NCBI GenBank assembly: GCA_035645695.1
Contig: DASQMC010000079.1
Coordinates: 1-64,000 of the forward strand
From: JAIVJZ01 sp035645695
Lineage (GTDB): Bacteria; Acidobacteriota; Blastocatellia; Pyrinomonadales; Pyrinomonadaceae
Reading direction: 5' to 3'
DNA length: 64,000 nt
Every line of letters starts with the position of its first letter. Position 1 is the first letter of the stretch. Positions 44,441 to 53,090 of the stretch are shown in pieces. The notes under the pieces were generated by a model, which saw nothing but the letters and a program-made list of their open reading frames with translations, had not been told where the DNA came from and did not search any database. The position numbers were made by a program, and so were the translations under genes.

Positions 44441-46807
44441 TTAACACTCCTCCGGTATCAAAGGCACGGGCACGATGCGTTTCCCCTTGCCCGTGGTGGT
44501 GCCGCCGCCCGTGCCGTCGCTGCCGCCGGTCGTCTCGCCGCGCAGAGAGTCGAGCGAGAGCGGGTCGCCGATCTGGACGGAAATCCCCGCGACGCGCGGC
44601 AGTTGCAGCCCCGAGAGGATGATCTCGCCCGTCCCCGCTTCGCTCCCCTTCGCGATCAAAACATCTTTCACGGAGAGCACGCCCTCCTGTCGGCTTGCGA
44701 CGGCGAGCAGTTCGCGATCCGTGATGCTCTTGCGTAGCGGCCAGCCGTTCTGCGCGGCGGCGTATTGCGGCGTGGTCAGGAGAGCCGCCTGAGTTTCAAG
44801 CACAGGCACGCCCGAGGGTGGCAGGGGCGAGAGAAACTGTAAGAGCGCGAGTTTGACCGCCTCGCGCACCTGCGCGACCGATGTGCCCGCCACGACGCTT
44901 AATCCGACCGACACCCAGACGGGAACGTATTCCGGGCCACGCAGGAACACTTCCGTCGTGATCAGGCGGCGCGGGTCGAGGTATTTGCAGATGGCTTCGA
45001 GGAAAAGTTTGTCGGGCAGCGGCGCGTCCGGCTGTTTGGCGTCGTAGCGCGGGATAACCATGAGCGTGACCGCGCCGGGAGCGTCGCCCGGCTCGCTCCT
45101 CGTGAGCGCGGGATTGTAGGCGGGCAACACGTCCACGCGCCCGATCTGTATGCCGGGCGTGCGCAGGGCGATTGTCGAGAAGTCGGCGGCGTTGACGAGG
45201 CGGTCGCGGTGCTGCAAGTATCGCGCGATCTGCTTTTCGCCCTCGGCGACCGATTCCGCATCCGCGCCATTCCAGGTGCGCACGGGGTTCGAGACTTTGA
45301 AACCGGCGGGCAGCGCCGGACTCGTGTTGATCGAACCAGTGCCGACGTTGCCCGCCATGCCGACGCCGTAATCGTAACTCGCGCGTATCGTCGCGCCCGC
45401 CGGAGGCCGCCGCCCGCGCGTGCCGTCGCCGAAGCGTATCTCGCCCGACTCGTGGTTGACCGTGAAAACTTCCGTGAGCGTCGCGCCCCCGGCGGGCACG
45501 CCCGGCGGCAGGCGCGCGTCCAGCACGGGCACTTCAGACCCTGCGGCGTAGAGGTCGTCGATCTCCTGCCACAAGCGCGTCTGCCCGTCCTTCGGCGTGA
45601 CGGTTAAACGCGTGGAGCGCGCGACGACGGGCTTTTGCGACAGGAAGGCAATTTGATCGGGCGCGCCGGTGCCGGGCGGCAGCAGTTCGTTCGAGACGCG
45701 CGCGCGCTGCGAGACGAAGGCCGTGTTGATGCCGACCCACAGCAGGCGCGCCCCGGCAGCCGTCGCAGACGGGCGGATGCGCAGCCACGTCACGACGCGC
45801 TCGTTCAGATTCGTGTCTTCGAGCGCGGGCGGAAAATCGCCGACGCCCGGTTCGAGCGGATCGAGGTTCGTCCAGAGTTTGAGTTCGTCCTTGTTGCCGG
45901 GCAACGTGATCTCGACGACGCCGGGTTTCGTCAGCACGTCCGTCGGCGCGCGTGCGTCGAGCGGTTTATATTTCGCCACGCGCAACTCAGGGTCGTCGGG
46001 CAAGGTCGTGCCTCCCGAGACGTTCGGGATTTCATAACTCAGTTGCGTCTGCGAGGCTGCGCTCGCGGCTTGGCCGAGCGGCATCAGGGCGCGCGTCGCG
46101 GCGGCGAGCGCGGGCACGATGCCGAGGCTGATCGTGCGACCGGCGATGGCCTCGCGGATGCTGTCACGCAAATCTTCGAGCGCGGTTTCGGTCGTGCCGG
46201 AAGGCTTGTCGCCCGCGCGCGTCAGGAGCGCGATCCAGAGCGCGCCGTCGCTCGTCTCCGCGCCGATGTCGATACCGTCGGCGAGTTTCGCGTCGAGCGG
46301 AACGGTCTCGTAGAGTTCGATTGTCGCGTCGTCAACCTCCGCGTCGTTGTAGGAGGCGTAGAGCAGTTTGTAATAATCCGTAAGGGTATGATCGGTCGTT
46401 GTGAGTTTGCGTTTGAAGAAGACCTGCGCTTCGACGGGCAACACGTCGAGTCCCTGCACGGTGCGAAACGGAACCTGACCGGCGCGCACTTCGAGGCCGT
46501 CATTGAGCGTGACGGTCTGCGCCGCGCCGCGCTCGTTCGTGAACTGGACGAGGCCGACCGCCGCCGAAGCCGTTTGCAGGGGCACGCCGAGCAGCGAGAG
46601 AAACTTGCGGCGGTTGCGTTCGGGAATCTGGTTGCTGCGATAGAGCAGATTCTCCGTCAGGAAAGCGAAGATTTCGATGAGCGTCACGCCGGGGTCGCTT
46701 TTGTTGAAATTCGTCCACTCAGGATTATGGACGGGCACGCGCGCCAGCGCCTCGTCGAGCAACTCCTGATAGCGGCGATCATCCAGATTCGGAATCTGCA
46801 ACGGCAT
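44441..46807 (-). CDS. Baseplate wedge protein, gpJ/Afp11-like
   Basis: The 788-residue product has AAGGAGTCAGTTTCC before the ATG. The N-terminus NLDDRRYQELLDEALARVP, then TNFNKSDPGVTLIEIFAFLT and ENLLYRSNQIPERN, is the hallmark of putative baseplate assembly protein J. A central GDGTRGRRPPAG region and a C-terminal gpJ domain (VAGTSVAQVREAV) follow. The length is typical of eCIS versions, which are longer than phage P2 gpJ. In the particle it dimerises into wedges around the hub together with gp25 and gpI. It is flanked by exactly those partners. The call is secure. Confidence 0.93.
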   Translation of the reverse strand: MPLQIPNLDDRRYQELLDEALARVPVHNPEWTNFNKSDPGVTLIEIFAFLTENLLYRSNQIPERNRRKFLSLLGVPLQTASAAVGLVQFTNERGAAQTVTLNDGLEVRAGQVPFRTVQGLDVLPVEAQVFFKRKLTTTDHTLTDYYKLLYASYNDAEVDDATIELYETVPLDAKLADGIDIGAETSDGALWIALLTRAGDKPSGTTETALEDLRDSIREAIAGRTISLGIVPALAAATRALMPLGQAASAASQTQLSYEIPNVSGGTTLPDDPELRVAKYKPLDARAPTDVLTKPGVVEITLPGNKDELKLWTNLDPLEPGVGDFPPALEDTNLNERVVTWLRIRPSATAAGARLLWVGINTAFVSQRARVSNELLPPGTGAPDQIAFLSQKPVVARSTRLTVTPKDGQTRLWQEIDDLYAAGSEVPVLDARLPPGVPAGGATLTEVFTVNHESGEIRFGDGTRGRRPPAGATIRASYDYGVGMAGNVGTGSINTSPALPAGFKVSNPVRTWNGADAESVAEGEKQIARYLQHRDRLVNAADFSTIALRTPGIQIGRVDVLPAYNPALTRSEPGDAPGAVTLMVIPRYDAKQPDAPLPDKLFLEAICKYLDPRRLITTEVFLRGPEYVPVWVSVGLSVVAGTSVAQVREAVKLALLQFLSPLPPSGVPVLETQAALLTTPQYAAAQNGWPLRKSITDRELLAVASRQEGVLSVKDVLIAKGSEAGTGEIILSGLQLPRVAGISVQIGDPLSLDSLRGETTGGSDGTGGGTTTGKGKRIVPVPLIPEEC

Positions 46808-46876
46808 GGAAACTGACTCCTTAACTTTTACTACCTGTGCAATACAAAAATGTAGGTTGCATTCAAATCGCTCCGG

Positions 46877-47272
46877 CTAACCTGCGAGCACCACGTTCAA
46901 ACTCACGCTCTGCGAGGCGCGTGTTGCAACGAGTTTGTAATTGATCGTGGCGACCACGGCCTGCGCGTCTCCCTCGTCCGGCTCGACCGTTACCGATTCG
47001 ACCGCGATGCGCGGCTCCCAACGCGCCAGTTCCTTCGTGATGCGATCCTTGATCAACTGTCTCGTCGTCACCGTGTTCGGCTCGAAAAGGTAAAGATTGA
47101 GGCTGCCGCCGAAGTTCGCGAGACGCAGGCGCTCGCGCTGCTCGGTCAGGAGAATCACGCGTATGCTCTCGCGCACGTTCGTCTCGCCCTCCGACCATGA
47201 GACGCGTCCATCCGCCCCGACGCGCGGCGGGAAACTAATGCCCTTGCCGAATATGCGGCCGCCGTTATTCAT
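46877..47272 (-). CDS. Baseplate wedge protein gp25/GPW-like
   Basis: The 131-residue product shows GKGISFPPRVGADGRVSWSE at the start, then NVRESIRVILLTEQRERL with the conserved EQREL/R-type loop, and LYLFEPNT in the core. This is the gp25 fold, a small wedge component with a lysozyme-like motif lacking activity. GAGGGCGAACG precedes the ATG. It follows the 726-residue gene by 9 nt and precedes gpJ. Length and order are normal for eCIS (Afp9). Confidence 0.92.
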   Translation of the reverse strand: MNNGGRIFGKGISFPPRVGADGRVSWSEGETNVRESIRVILLTEQRERLRLANFGGSLNLYLFEPNTVTTRQLIKDRITKELARWEPRIAVESVTVEPDEGDAQAVVATINYKLVATRASQSVSLNVVLAG

Positions 47273-47281
47273 CGTTCGCCC

Positions 47282-49462
47282 TCACCCCTTCGCCTTCTTC
47301 GCGCTGAAGCCCGGCAGCGGGAAACAGATCAGGAAATACGGAAGCCAGCGGAAAATGATGTCGAGCAGGTTCACGATGATCATCAGCAGGAGCAGCGCGC
47401 AGATCGTGATGATCGGGATCGAGAGCGAGCAGATCATGCCGAACTCCAAAGTCCCGCCCGGCTCTTTGCAGGGGCCTTTGTCGGGCGCGGATAAATCCTT
47501 GTGCAGCGGCCACGGCAGCACGGAGCGCACGAGGTCGCCGAGATTCATGCCCTTGGCGCGGTCGATCTGCCCGCACAGCATGTCGGAGATCATGAAGGCA
47601 GTGTTTTTGTCGAACTTCCGCAAGCCCGCCGGCGACGTGTCGAGAGGCATCGCGATGCGAATTGGGCGCGCGGGCGCGTCGGGGTCGAAGAAACTCGCCA
47701 ACTGGAAGGCGCGCGTCGGCGCGCTGACCACTGGCGGATCGACCGGGCCGCATTCGGGTCGCTCGTAGACGCAGCGCACGACGAACCAGCCCTCTCGCGT
47801 GTCCAGAACTTTCTGCGCCGCGAGCGGGAGAGGCGCGGCGTATGAACTCTCTCCCTCCGGGAGCGCGGCGGCGACGAGGCTCGCGAGGTGCGACACGCGA
47901 CCGGCGGCTTTCAGGAAACGATCCGTGTCGTCCGTTGCGCCCGGAGCTTTAGGCGCGAGCGGCCCTTCGAATTCCGTGTCAGCGAGCGGGAAGAGGAAGG
48001 TCGGCCACTTCGCATCGGGGTTGTCGCGCAGGTAAGCGGTCGAGACGGATTCGAGATCGTCTTCCAGCTTCGCGGCCTTCGCTGCGTCGAGCGGCGTGCC
48101 GCCGCGAATGGCCTTGAGCGCGTCGGCCAGAGTTTTGGAGACATCCTTCGCCTGATAGCCGACGCCTTTCACCAGCGACTTCAATTCGTCCGCGGCGGCA
48201 GGCGTCTCGTTCGTCAGTTTCGTGTAAGTCGCTTGATCGAAGGCGGTGGCCGCGAGCGCGCCGACGAGCGCGGCTTCCGGCGCGGAGAGTGCGGGCGTCG
48301 CCGCGCCCGTGACGGTCTTCCACACGCCGGGCAGGTATTGTTCGAGGTATTTGGCGAAGTCGAGAAGGATGTACCACGAGACTGTTTGAATCTGCTCGCG
48401 CAGAGACTTCAAAGTCCCCTTCTTCGCCGTCGGGTCGAAGGCTTCATCGTCGGTCTTAGGCAACGGCGGCGGATTGAACATTTTGTAAGTCGCGCCCGCG
48501 CGCTCGATGAGGCGCGTCCACGGTTCTGTCACGTCCAACCAGAGCGGCATCATGCGCGGGTCAACCGGCCGGTCATTGTCTGTCGCGGAGGCGTCTCCCG
48601 TCGCGGCGTTCGCCCCGGCCGTCGCGCCCGAAAGCGCGCCCGCGCCCATGTAGTTCTCGCGTTTGCCGACGGGGATGAAGCCCGTCAGGACGCGCCGCCT
48701 GTGGCCGTCGTCCTGCGTGTAGTTGACGGGAAACAGCGGCAATTGTTCCTCGCCCGCGACGAGCACGTCGGCGCGCGCCGCCGGTGCGATGCCGCCTCCT
48801 GATGCCGTCGATACTTTCCGCCAACCGGTGCCCGCCGCCGTCGTCGCAAGCGCGTATTCTTCCCAACTTCCCTCGTCGAAGTCGGGCAACTTCTGCGAGC
48901 GATCAATTTGCCCGTTCGCATCGAGAAAGTTCGGCGGCAGCAGCCGCCTGACGACGAACGACGCACGCTCGTCGCGCGCGGGATTCACGGCGCGATCCGG
49001 CAACCCCGCGCGACCGCACACGAGACAGGCCGTGATTAGGTAGAAGCGTTGATGCGCCGGTTGATAGAGCTTGAGGGGCGCCGAGGCTGAGGCGTCGGAG
49101 ATTGCGACGCTCGCGCTGCCGTTCAACGTCGTGAGCGCGCCGCCCGACGTGGCGAGCGTCTTCGCGTTCTTTTTCTCCGATGCAAGGCGCAGGCGATTCA
49201 AGGGACGCAGGAACGCGGGCTGCCTGACGACGGGCGCGACGGGCGGCGAAGGACCGCGCCACGTCTCCGGCTGCGCGACGAGTTGAGAGAGCCGCGCCGG
49301 GTCGTTCTCCAACAGCGCGAGGTAATCGTCCATGAACTTGTCGGAGGCAAAGCGCAGGATGGCCGGGCGGCGCAAGGTGCGGCGGCGCACGGCGATTTCC
49401 GCCGCGCCTGCCGCTTCAGGCCACAGGGGCGCGGGCGCTGTCCATTGCACTACGTCTCGCAT
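47282..49462 (-). CDS. eCIS-associated protein with C-terminal membrane segment
   Basis: The 726-residue product has GAGGAATCG before the ATG. Most of it is soluble and unrecognised. A CxxC pair (CLVCGRAG) and the segment RRLLPPNFLDANGQIDRSQK are notable. The last ~55 residues contain a long hydrophobic stretch (SLSIPIITICALLLLMIIVNL and a following aromatic segment FRWLPYFLICFPL), enough for one long helix or a helical hairpin, ending in a basic tail SAKKAKG. That is unusual for a baseplate-operon protein and suggests a membrane anchor on the inner-membrane side. It lies between gpV spike and gp25 genes with 8-9-nt gaps. Confidence 0.75.
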   Translation of the reverse strand: MRDVVQWTAPAPLWPEAAGAAEIAVRRRTLRRPAILRFASDKFMDDYLALLENDPARLSQLVAQPETWRGPSPPVAPVVRQPAFLRPLNRLRLASEKKNAKTLATSGGALTTLNGSASVAISDASASAPLKLYQPAHQRFYLITACLVCGRAGLPDRAVNPARDERASFVVRRLLPPNFLDANGQIDRSQKLPDFDEGSWEEYALATTAAGTGWRKVSTASGGGIAPAARADVLVAGEEQLPLFPVNYTQDDGHRRRVLTGFIPVGKRENYMGAGALSGATAGANAATGDASATDNDRPVDPRMMPLWLDVTEPWTRLIERAGATYKMFNPPPLPKTDDEAFDPTAKKGTLKSLREQIQTVSWYILLDFAKYLEQYLPGVWKTVTGAATPALSAPEAALVGALAATAFDQATYTKLTNETPAAADELKSLVKGVGYQAKDVSKTLADALKAIRGGTPLDAAKAAKLEDDLESVSTAYLRDNPDAKWPTFLFPLADTEFEGPLAPKAPGATDDTDRFLKAAGRVSHLASLVAAALPEGESSYAAPLPLAAQKVLDTREGWFVVRCVYERPECGPVDPPVVSAPTRAFQLASFFDPDAPARPIRIAMPLDTSPAGLRKFDKNTAFMISDMLCGQIDRAKGMNLGDLVRSVLPWPLHKDLSAPDKGPCKEPGGTLEFGMICSLSIPIITICALLLLMIIVNLLDIIFRWLPYFLICFPLPGFSAKKAKG

Positions 49463-49469
49463 CGATTCC

Positions 49470-50186
49470 TCACCAGATGTTTCCCGCGCCGGGCGTGTAC
49501 GACGCGCTGATCACCGCATTGCTGATCAGGGTGTCGCACTGCACGACGCCGCTGAATTTCGACATCCCCGAATCGACCGTTACCATCGAGGCCGACACCT
49601 GCACGAGCGACGCGTTGATCGTCACCTTCGCCGAGGCGTTGACGGTGATGCCGCTCGGCTCCAGCTTGATCGAGTTGCCGTTGCTGTCCACGATCTCGAC
49701 GGTGCCGGGGCCGTCCTTGAGCGTCACCTTCTGCCCGCCGGGCGTTTCCAGAATCATCTGCTCCTGCCCGTCCGTATCGTCGAGCGTCACCTTGACGCCG
49801 TTGCGCGAGCGCAGGACTTTGCGATAGTTGTTGCCCGCAGCGTCCATCGAATCGGGCGGCGCGTCGCTGCCGTTCCACAATCCGCCGATGACGTAAGGGC
49901 GGCGCGGGTCGCCTCCCTCGAACGTGACGAGCACCTCGTCGTTCACGTCCGGCACGAACCAACTGCCGCGATTGTTCCCGCCCATCAAAGTAGCCAGCCG
50001 CGCCCAAGCCTCGTAGCGCCCGCTACCCGTGTCGGCCGACCACGGCAGCGTGATCTTCACGCGCCCCTGGCCGTCCGGGTCTTTTATGTCGCTGACGAGC
50101 GCGGGGAACACGCCGTACCAGCGACCGCCCAGCCCGGCCGGTTGCCGCACGTCCAGGATCATCTCCAGTTGATTCTTCTCACCCAC
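49470..50186 (-). CDS. Spike protein, gpV/VgrG C-terminal-like (OB fold)
   Basis: The 238-residue product starts at GTG with AGGTGG upstream. Residues about 18-110 form the gp5/VgrG OB fold (YGVFPALVSDIKDPDGQGRV, LPWSADTGSGRYEAWARLAT, WFVPDVNDEVLVTFE, RPYVIGGLWNG). The C-terminal ~100 residues are a short repeated beta segment (GQKVTLKDGPGTVEIVDSN, KVTINASLVQVSAS) likely forming a beta-helix spike. In Afp/PVC the hub and spike parts are one protein (Afp8). Here they are two adjacent genes. The end SYTPGAGNIW lacks a PAAR domain. Confidence 0.9.
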   Translation of the reverse strand: MGEKNQLEMILDVRQPAGLGGRWYGVFPALVSDIKDPDGQGRVKITLPWSADTGSGRYEAWARLATLMGGNNRGSWFVPDVNDEVLVTFEGGDPRRPYVIGGLWNGSDAPPDSMDAAGNNYRKVLRSRNGVKVTLDDTDGQEQMILETPGGQKVTLKDGPGTVEIVDSNGNSIKLEPSGITVNASAKVTINASLVQVSASMVTVDSGMSKFSGVVQCDTLISNAVISASYTPGAGNIW

Positions 50187-50212
50187 GTTTCCACCTATCC
50201 CGGCGAGGCCGT

Positions 50213-51283
50213 CTAAACCCTGCCGATGCCCGGTCGTTCGGCGCGAAATTCCGTGCGGATGCCATTGGCTCTGTCGAAGAGGTGTTTGACCTCCGTGACG
50301 TAGTACTTGCCCGAAAACAGCGGGCCGAGTTCTTTCAAATCGACGAACACGCCCGCGCGCAGATCGGGCTTCGTCTCCGCCGTGCCGTAGCCGACGATGA
50401 AGCGGCGCGCGCTGAGGCGGAAGAAGGTTTCCGCTTCATACTGAGCCTCCTGGCTGTTGAGCGGGATGGTGTGCGCGAGGGCTTCCCTGCGCGCGCCGAG
50501 CGCGGATTGCAAAATGCTCACGCCGCTCGTGTCGCCGTTCAGTTCGCTCGTGATGACGGACTCGGTGGCCTCGTAAGTCAGCGCGCTCTTGCCCGGCACG
50601 TCCCAGCCGTTAACCGTGACGCTCGTGCGCTGCATGGCGAGATCGGCCAGCGCCTTGAAGTCGCGCAGTTGCGCGCCGCGCTTCAATTCGAGAGTTGCGC
50701 CGCCGCGATTCCCGTGCGTCCTGGCGTTCAGGGTGCTTCCCTCCATCCAGAGTTCCGCGTCAATCGCGCGCGCACGCTCGCGCGCGAAGGCGAGGTCGCT
50801 CTGGTTGACCTGCGCGAGCACCCTGTAGGTCGGCCCAGCGACGCTCACGCTCGGACTCAAACCGTGATCGCTGGCGATCTGTTTGAACACGTCCGCGTCG
50901 GTCGCATCGGCGAAAGTGCGCGTGCGGCGCGTCATGCGTAAATCCTGAAAGCGATCTTCGGCGAGGACGGCGATGTCCGGCGCTTGCCCTTCGGGGAAGC
51001 CCGCTTCGAGTCCCATGATGCGCCCGTCGAAAATGTTCCGGTCGCCGATCTTCACTTGAAACGCCTTGCCGAAGTCGAGCGTGCGGCGGTCGAAGTAGAG
51101 GTAATCCGTCGTGTTGTTGACGTTGCCCCAATTACTGAAACGCGCCTCGCAACGATAGAGGCCGCTCGTGTTCTCGACGATGCTCAAACGGTTGAGGCCG
51201 CCCGCGAGGGCGGGTTGTTCCGTCCCGCCAACGTGGATGGCGGGGGTCGAAGAAACTAATCCTGTGGTTATATCGTCGGCCAT
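50213..51283 (-). CDS. Hub protein, gpD/VgrG N-terminal-like
   Basis: The 356-residue product belongs to the phage late control gene D family. Residues 15-110 include NRLSIVENTSGLYRCEARFS and FGKAFQVKIGDRNIFDGRI. DVFKQIASDHGLSPSVS, QVNQSDLAFARERARAIDAE and a C-terminal KYYVTEVKHLFD follow, all in the order expected for the trimeric hub. Its partner OB-fold spike is the next gene, 26 nt downstream, so the VgrG/Afp8 equivalent is split. The ATG has no strong ribosome-binding site. The call is secure. Confidence 0.92.
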   Translation of the reverse strand: MADDITTGLVSSTPAIHVGGTEQPALAGGLNRLSIVENTSGLYRCEARFSNWGNVNNTTDYLYFDRRTLDFGKAFQVKIGDRNIFDGRIMGLEAGFPEGQAPDIAVLAEDRFQDLRMTRRTRTFADATDADVFKQIASDHGLSPSVSVAGPTYRVLAQVNQSDLAFARERARAIDAELWMEGSTLNARTHGNRGGATLELKRGAQLRDFKALADLAMQRTSVTVNGWDVPGKSALTYEATESVITSELNGDTSGVSILQSALGARREALAHTIPLNSQEAQYEAETFFRLSARRFIVGYGTAETKPDLRAGVFVDLKELGPLFSGKYYVTEVKHLFDRANGIRTEFRAERPGIGRV

Positions 51284-51289
51284 AAAATT

Positions 51290-51469
51290 TTAGTGCGCCC
51301 GGACGCGCTCGGCGCGCTCCGCCTGCTGTTGCCACATGCGCTCGAACTCTTCGGGCTTCGGCTCGTCGCCGCCGCCGCCCCCATCCCCTCCCGCGCCGCC
51401 GCCTCCGCGTTTCTTCGAGTCGCCCGTATCCGCCACGTCAACGTTCATCTGATCGATCACCACCGCCAT
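51290..51469 (-). CDS. Small Gly-rich eCIS protein
   Basis: The 59-residue product starts at the ATG preceded by GGAGGTGAGAGCG. The GTG 9 nt earlier is inside that ribosome-binding site and is rejected. MAVVIDQMNVDV is followed by a Gly-rich stretch and an acidic/helical end (EPKPEEFERMWQQQAERAER). Short proteins of this kind occur between the LysM adaptor and the hub gene in eCIS loci. The role is unknown; a plug or adaptor at the tube base is possible. It ends 6 nt before the gpD gene. Confidence 0.7.
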   Translation of the reverse strand: MAVVIDQMNVDVADTGDSKKRGGGGAGGDGGGGGDEPKPEEFERMWQQQAERAERVRAH

Positions 51470-51484
51470 CGCTCTCACCTCCCT

Positions 51485-52375
51485 TTAAAACAGATCGCCG
51501 ACTTCCAGCTTGATGTTCGTCTCGATTGACCCCGCGCCGCCCTGCGCCGATAACGAAGACGACGCCCCGAACGAGGGAGATGCTCCGAATGGCGCGGTTG
51601 CTCCGAATGAAGACGACGCCCCGAACGACGCGGATGCTCCGGCGGAACCTGTGACGCCCGCGCCGAACGAGCCGCCGCCGGAGCCGCCCGCGTTCATGTC
51701 GAGCAGTTGGCCGGGTTCGAGCATGCGCGGGTTTTCGATGTTGTTGGCGGCGGCGATTGATTGCCAGTCGTCGCCTTTGCCCTGGCTGTCGGCGAGTTCC
51801 GGCAAGCTCTTGTCCTTCGGGGCTTCGGTCAGGCGGCGCGTGCCGGGCGTCTGCGCGGCGGAGGCGTCCACGTCTTTAATCGTGAACTCCGTGATCTTCT
51901 GCTGCGACAAATTGAGCGTCATGCTCGCGCGCAGCGGGCGGCCTTCGGGCGAGAAGAATTCGAGCGACTCTTCGAGCGACTCCATCAAACCGTCGAACTG
52001 AAACGACCCCCAGATGAAGCGCACCGACGGCGGCACGTAATTCTTGCCCTCCTGCACGGGCGTGATGAAATAGGCCACCTTCTGCGTCAGCTTGCGCACG
52101 TCGTTTTCCGCCGTCTCCCCCTCGGGCATGGGCTGGGTTACGTCGAACCAGAGTTGGAGGACGAGTTTGGTCGTGCCCGCGCCGACGAACTGGCGCGCGG
52201 GCGTTCCCTTCTGGTCGCCCGCGCCCGCGGGCGTCGCGATCTGGTTGGCGAACGAGACCTTCAGCGACTCCGGGTTGAACTGCACCTTCGCAGTCTTCTC
52301 CGGGTTGATCTCGTTCTTGAACTCGGCATCCAACTGCCGCAGTTCGGCTTTTTCCAGTTTGACCGAATCAGGCAT
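51485..52375 (-). CDS. Tube-baseplate adaptor with LysM (Afp7-like)
   Basis: The 296-residue product starts at the ATG with GGGAG about 6 nt upstream. A longer frame runs into the tandem repeat and is rejected. Residues 1-180 match the CIS tube-initiator family (KAKVQFNPESL-type core AKVQFNPESLKVSFANQIAT, WFDVTQPMP, VRFIWGSFQFDGLMESLEE, FFSPEGRPLRASM). A LysM-like motif (DDWQSIAAANNIENPRMLEP) lies near 210-230. The C-terminus is a low-complexity Gly/Ser/Ala tract with FGAS repeats. In Afp, the protein in this position joins the inner tube to the hub. The call is good; the tail repeats are unusual. Confidence 0.9.
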   Translation of the reverse strand: MPDSVKLEKAELRQLDAEFKNEINPEKTAKVQFNPESLKVSFANQIATPAGAGDQKGTPARQFVGAGTTKLVLQLWFDVTQPMPEGETAENDVRKLTQKVAYFITPVQEGKNYVPPSVRFIWGSFQFDGLMESLEESLEFFSPEGRPLRASMTLNLSQQKITEFTIKDVDASAAQTPGTRRLTEAPKDKSLPELADSQGKGDDWQSIAAANNIENPRMLEPGQLLDMNAGGSGGGSFGAGVTGSAGASASFGASSSFGATAPFGASPSFGASSSLSAQGGAGSIETNIKLEVGDLF

Positions 52376-52398
52376 CTCGACTCCCGGCGACGGTGCGG

Positions 52399-52588
52399 AA
52401 GTGATGAGTGATGAGTGACGAGTGATGAGCCGGAAAACCATCCCGCTCGCCACGCATCTTCTCGTCTCTCGTCATCTCTCGCTCATCGCTTTCAACTCAT
52501 CACTCATTACTCATCACTCATTACTCATTACTCATTACTCATTACTCATTACTCATTACTCATTACTCATTACTCATCACTCATCACT
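52399..52588. repeat. CATTACT heptamer tandem array with inverted partner
   Basis: About 13 copies of a 7-nt unit (CTCATTA/CTCATCA) run from 52496 to 52588. Four inverse units (AGTGATG) lie at 52399-52429. The two can pair into a long hairpin with a ~66-nt loop. It lies between tube 2 (stop at 52598) and the LysM adaptor (start at 52375). No gene is present. Confidence 0.92.
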
Positions 52589-52597
52589 TCTCCCCGC

Positions 52598-53086
52598 TCA
52601 TTGCCCGGACGTGCCGGTGTTGTCTTTGAGCGAGAGCGATTCATAGGCAAGCTGGAGTTCTTCTATCGCCACCGCGCCGTCTTTCGCGTTGAGCGGCGGG
52701 GCTTTGAGTTTGACCGGGACGCAGCGCGAGAGGATGAAGCGCGCGCTCTCGGTCGTGCCGTCGGGGGCGAAGACGACCACTTCGGCGTCGGCGCGCGTCT
52801 CGGGGTTCGTCAACATCAGGTTCACCCACCTCCACAGGTCGAACGTCTCGGTCATGCCTCGCCTGAGCGTGACCGACCCGAAGTTGAGCGGCCCGGTCAG
52901 GCGAATCTGCTTGCCGTTGTTGCCGCCCTCTCGGATGGTCTTGACCTCCATCGTTATTTCCAGCCCGTCGCACTCGGCGAAGGCCGCGTCGCAAATCTGC
53001 ATCGCCACACCGTCAACCCTGATCTCGACCGAGAAGTTGAAGGCGACGAACGGGTAGACGACCGTCTCGTTGGCGGATTTCGTCAT
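52598..53086 (-). CDS. Tube protein 2 (Afp1/5-like)
   Basis: The 162-residue product is homologous to tube 1 in this cluster. FVAFNFSVEIRVDG corresponds to FNFLVDLG, and then come AFAECDGLEITMEVKTIREG, ITLRRGMT-type core SVTLRRGMTETFDLWRWVN, and an ending IEELQLAYESLSL matching MEELTLAYERLEM. It is probably the specialised tube ring next to the baseplate (Afp5-like), since it lies just before the LysM adaptor gene. GGAGG lies upstream of the ATG, beside the stop of the second sheath. The call is secure by self-comparison. Confidence 0.92.
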   Translation of the reverse strand: MTKSANETVVYPFVAFNFSVEIRVDGVAMQICDAAFAECDGLEITMEVKTIREGGNNGKQIRLTGPLNFGSVTLRRGMTETFDLWRWVNLMLTNPETRADAEVVVFAPDGTTESARFILSRCVPVKLKAPPLNAKDGAVAIEELQLAYESLSLKDNTGTSGQ

Positions 53087-53090
53087 TGCG

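Noticed and set aside
52376..52453. N-terminal extension of the LysM adaptor into the tandem repeat
   Set aside because: The added residues translate the heptamer repeat. The ATG at 52375 has a good ribosome-binding site and the family start.
52496..52588. CRISPR array
   Set aside because: The repeated units are 7 nt and contiguous with no unique spacers, and no cas genes are present in the window.
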